A stretch of DNA of 52,223 nucleotides, from the NCBI RefSeq assembly GCF_014529705.1, contig NZ_JAANIH010000063.1, positions 1-52,223 of the forward strand, given 5' to 3'. Shown one piece after another: positions 50,218 through 52,223 of this stretch. Every line of letters begins with the position of its first letter. Position 1 is the first letter of the stretch. Made by a program: the position numbers and the translations under genes. Source of the DNA: Bradyrhizobium campsiandrae (GTDB taxonomy: Bacteria > Pseudomonadota > Alphaproteobacteria > Rhizobiales > Xanthobacteraceae). The notes under the pieces are model-generated. The model did no database searches. It was not told the origin of the DNA and saw nothing but the letters and a program-made list of their open reading frames with translations.

Positions 50218-51864
50218 ATGGATAGATTTGACTACGTGATTGTCGGCGCGGGCTCCGCCGGCTGCATCCTCACCTCCAGGCTCAGCGAAGATCCCAACAC
50301 CAGCGTCTGCGTGCTCGAAGCGGGTCCGAACGATTGGCACCCCTACATCCATCTGCCGGCGGGTTTCATCAAGACCTTCCACATGAAGAGCATCAACTGG
50401 GCCTATCAGCAGGAGCCGGGGCCCTACACCGGCGGGCGCAGCATCTATGCGCCGCGCGGCAAGACGCTCGGCGGCTCGTCCTCGATCAACGGCCATATCT
50501 ACAATCGCGGCCAGCGCATGGATTTCGACACCTGGGCGCAGATGGGCAATCGCGGCTGGGGCTATGCCGACGTGCTGCCGTACTTCAAGCGGCTGGAGAA
50601 GCGGGTCGGCGAGGGCGACAGCACGTTTCGCGGCCGCGACGGCAAGCTCACCGTCACCACCATGGACTGGCGCGATCCGCTCTGCGAGGCCTTCATGGAA
50701 GGCGCGGTCTCGCTCGGCATCCCGCGCAACCCTGATTACAACGGCGCGAAGCAGGAAGGCGTCTCCTACTGCCAGCGCACCATCAACAACGGCTTGCGCG
50801 TCTCCGGCGCGACCGCGTTCCTGAAGCCGGCGATGAAGCGGCCCAACGTGCATGTGCACACCCATGCGCACGCGACCGAGATCATCTTCGAGGGCAAGCG
50901 CGCCGTCGGCGTGCGCTACTCCAAGGGCGGTCGCGGCGGCACGCCGGTGGAGGTGCGCGCCAACAAGGAGGTCATCCTCTCCGGCGGCACCTATAATTCG
51001 CCGCAGCTCCTGCAACTCTCCGGCATCGGCGCGCCCGATCTCTTGAACGCCCACGGCATCACCGTGCGTCACGCGCTGCCGGTCGGCGAAGGCCTGCAGG
51101 ACCACTATGCCCCGCGCACGGTGGCGCGCGTCAAGGACATCAAGACCATCAACGAGCTTCGCCGCGGCTGGCGGCTCTGGGTCGAGGCGATGAAATGGGC
51201 GACCCAGCGCAAGGGCCTGCTGTCGCTGTCGCCGACCATGGTCTATTGCTTCTGGCACTCCGGCGAGAGCGCCGATAGTTCAGATCTGCAGCTCACCTTC
51301 ACCCCGGCGAGCTACAAGGAAGGCGTGCAGGGGCAGCTCGAGGACGAGCCCGGCATGACGGTCGCGTCCTGGCAGCAGCGCCCGGAGAGCCGCGGCTATG
51401 TCCGCATCCGCTCGCCCGATCCGTTCGCGCCGCCGATCATCCAGACCAACTATCTCGATGCCGAGCTCGATCGCCGCGTCATCGTCGGCGGCATGAAGCT
51501 CGCGCGGCGTCTTTTGAAGAGTGCACCGCTGTCGCCCTATTACGCTTACGAGGATTTCCCGGGCCCGAACGTCAACAGCGACGACGAATTCCTGCACGCG
51601 GCAACAGAGCGGGGCACCACCACCTTCCACCCCGGCTGCACCTGCCGCATGGGCCCGGCGGATTCGACCTGGGCCGTCGTCGACGACCAGCTCCGCGTCC
51701 ACGGCCTCGAAGGCCTCCGCGTCATCGACGCCTCGGTCATGCCGCGCATGATCTCGGCCAACCTCAACGCCTCCACCATGATGATCGCCGACCGCGCCTC
51801 GGATCTGATCCGCGGCAAGGCGCCGATGGAAGCGGCGAGGATTCCGGACATGGCGGTGGCGTGA
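50218..51864 (+). CDS. GMC-family FAD oxidoreductase (choline/alcohol dehydrogenase-like)
   Basis: The 548-residue flavoprotein oxidises an alcohol. The FAD motif VIVGAGSAG (7-15), ARGKTLGGSSSING (GMC signature 1), GTYNSPQLLQLSGIG (signature 2) and the catalytic HPGCTCRMG region followed by HGLEGLRVIDASVMP are in order. Length is normal. BetA-type choline oxidation needs a neighbouring betB, which is absent, so a longer alcohol or a plant-derived alcohol is as likely. It is downstream of the GNAT gene in one transcript. Confidence 0.93.
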   Translation: MDRFDYVIVGAGSAGCILTSRLSEDPNTSVCVLEAGPNDWHPYIHLPAGFIKTFHMKSINWAYQQEPGPYTGGRSIYAPRGKTLGGSSSINGHIYNRGQRMDFDTWAQMGNRGWGYADVLPYFKRLEKRVGEGDSTFRGRDGKLTVTTMDWRDPLCEAFMEGAVSLGIPRNPDYNGAKQEGVSYCQRTINNGLRVSGATAFLKPAMKRPNVHVHTHAHATEIIFEGKRAVGVRYSKGGRGGTPVEVRANKEVILSGGTYNSPQLLQLSGIGAPDLLNAHGITVRHALPVGEGLQDHYAPRTVARVKDIKTINELRRGWRLWVEAMKWATQRKGLLSLSPTMVYCFWHSGESADSSDLQLTFTPASYKEGVQGQLEDEPGMTVASWQQRPESRGYVRIRSPDPFAPPIIQTNYLDAELDRRVIVGGMKLARRLLKSAPLSPYYAYEDFPGPNVNSDDEFLHAATERGTTTFHPGCTCRMGPADSTWAVVDDQLRVHGLEGLRVIDASVMPRMISANLNASTMMIADRASDLIRGKAPMEAARIPDMAVA

Positions 51865-51870
51865 GGTTTC

Positions 51871-51980
51871 GTAGGGTGGGTTAGCAAGCGGCTGCGCAGA
51901 GCGCATCCGCTGGCGTAACCCACCACTTCTGTCGATGCAGACACAAAAGAGGTGGGTTACGCTTCGCTAACCCACCTTAC
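51871..51980. repeat. Dispersed palindromic repeat, family B variant
   Basis: GTAGGGTGGGTTAGC at the left and GCTAACCCACCTTAC at the right are inverted repeats, with GCGTAACCCACC / GGTGGGTTACGC inside. The outer GTAGGGTGGG is shared with the family B copies, but the core differs. It starts 7 bases after the GMC stop. Confidence 0.85.
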
Positions 51981-52016
51981 AAGATTGCTGTGTCGCCACC
52001 CCGTCAATCCCTTCCC

Positions 52017-52223
52017 GAAAAAATATTACGCTTTACCGAAATTCGGAATTGCGGCATAAGTCGACACAGCCCGGCCCGACGAAGAGGGGCGGTTCGCGAG
52101 TCGTTCGAAACGCGGGCCGGGTTGCGGTGGACGCGGCAGCGTCGGCACGAGATGGCGCGGGCAGGGCGGGTAGTCCCTGTGAGCCCGAAGCCGCGGGTAG
52201 AGGAACGGCGCTGGGAAATTCGT
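52017..52223 (+). other. Structured intergenic element entering at the right edge
   Basis: A short AT-rich block (GAAAAAATATTACGC, then CCGAA-A-TTCGG at 52036-52046) is followed by GC-rich DNA in which CCCGGCCCG (52070-52078) pairs exactly with CGGGCCGGG (52113-52121). There is no convincing ORF. From memory, a block beginning like this recurs at many places in Bradyrhizobium genomes, which I cannot verify here. It could be a repeat or the start of a structured RNA; it is cut by the window end. Confidence 0.45.

Noticed and set aside
50218..51864. Naming the GMC enzyme BetA (choline dehydrogenase)
   Set aside because: No betB, betI or choline transporter gene is adjacent, and the family is broad.

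Overview
The window is about 52 kb of high-GC DNA from an alphaproteobacterium, most probably Bradyrhizobium or a close relative. The evidence is the codon use, a complete PQQ cluster with the classic 26-residue PqqA peptide, a D-tartrate dehydratase that matches the characterised Bradyrhizobium japonicum enzyme residue for residue at its active site, and several families of short dispersed palindromic repeats typical of this group. I see no rRNA, tRNA, CRISPR array, transposase or phage gene. The region reads as chromosomal core and accessory metabolism.

Layout, left to right. 0.1-4.8 kb (minus): a three-gene operon for a CoA-dependent 2-oxoacid:acceptor oxidoreductase (alpha/gamma fusion plus beta), led by a GltD-like flavo-iron-sulfur protein that is probably its electron acceptor. 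5.1-10.3 kb (minus): pqqABCDE followed without a break by a prolyl aminopeptidase (its start lies inside the end of pqqE) and a DUF4286-type protein. 10.5-14.5 kb (plus): a DUF6894 protein, an amidase-glutathione peroxidase-DUF3297 operon, and D-tartrate dehydratase. 14.7-20.5 kb: malonyl-CoA decarboxylase, an AraC regulator divergent from an MFS exporter, and a Kup potassium transporter. 20.8-25.2 kb (minus): an RND efflux pair without an outer-membrane channel, divergent from a solitary amino-acid-type binding protein plus a secreted hydrolase. 27.5-35.6 kb: a Tat-exported unknown, a lone TadG-like von Willebrand protein, an AraC/cupin/flavin-monooxygenase module and an orphan hybrid histidine kinase. 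35.7-44.3 kb: an XRE-cupin regulator divergent from a six-gene peptide-type ABC importer, amino-acid oxidase and 2-hydroxyacid dehydrogenase operon that looks like a complete uptake-and-catabolism route. 44.3-52 kb: an intracellular PHA depolymerase, a glutathione transferase behind a textbook sigma-54 promoter, small secreted and hypothetical proteins, an AraC-GyrI protein, an SMP-30 lactonase, a GNAT acetyltransferase and a GMC oxidoreductase.

Gaps between genes are rich in structure. There are six copies of a modular 85-146 bp palindromic element, three copies of a second type, single copies of two more, and a probable fifth family entering at the right edge. Perfect hairpins or palindromes lie in the kor leader, between pqqA and pqqB, in the RND/binding-protein divergent region, upstream of tadG, upstream of the ABC operon and in tandem upstream of the SMP-30 gene. 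I found no single obviously unknown machine. The strongest candidates for undescribed biology are the pqqABCDE-peptidase-DUF4286 linkage, the flavoprotein-linked 2-oxoacid oxidoreductase in an apparent aerobe, the uncharacterised importer-oxidase-reductase pathway, the sigma-54 driven glutathione transferase and the structured repeat at the right edge.
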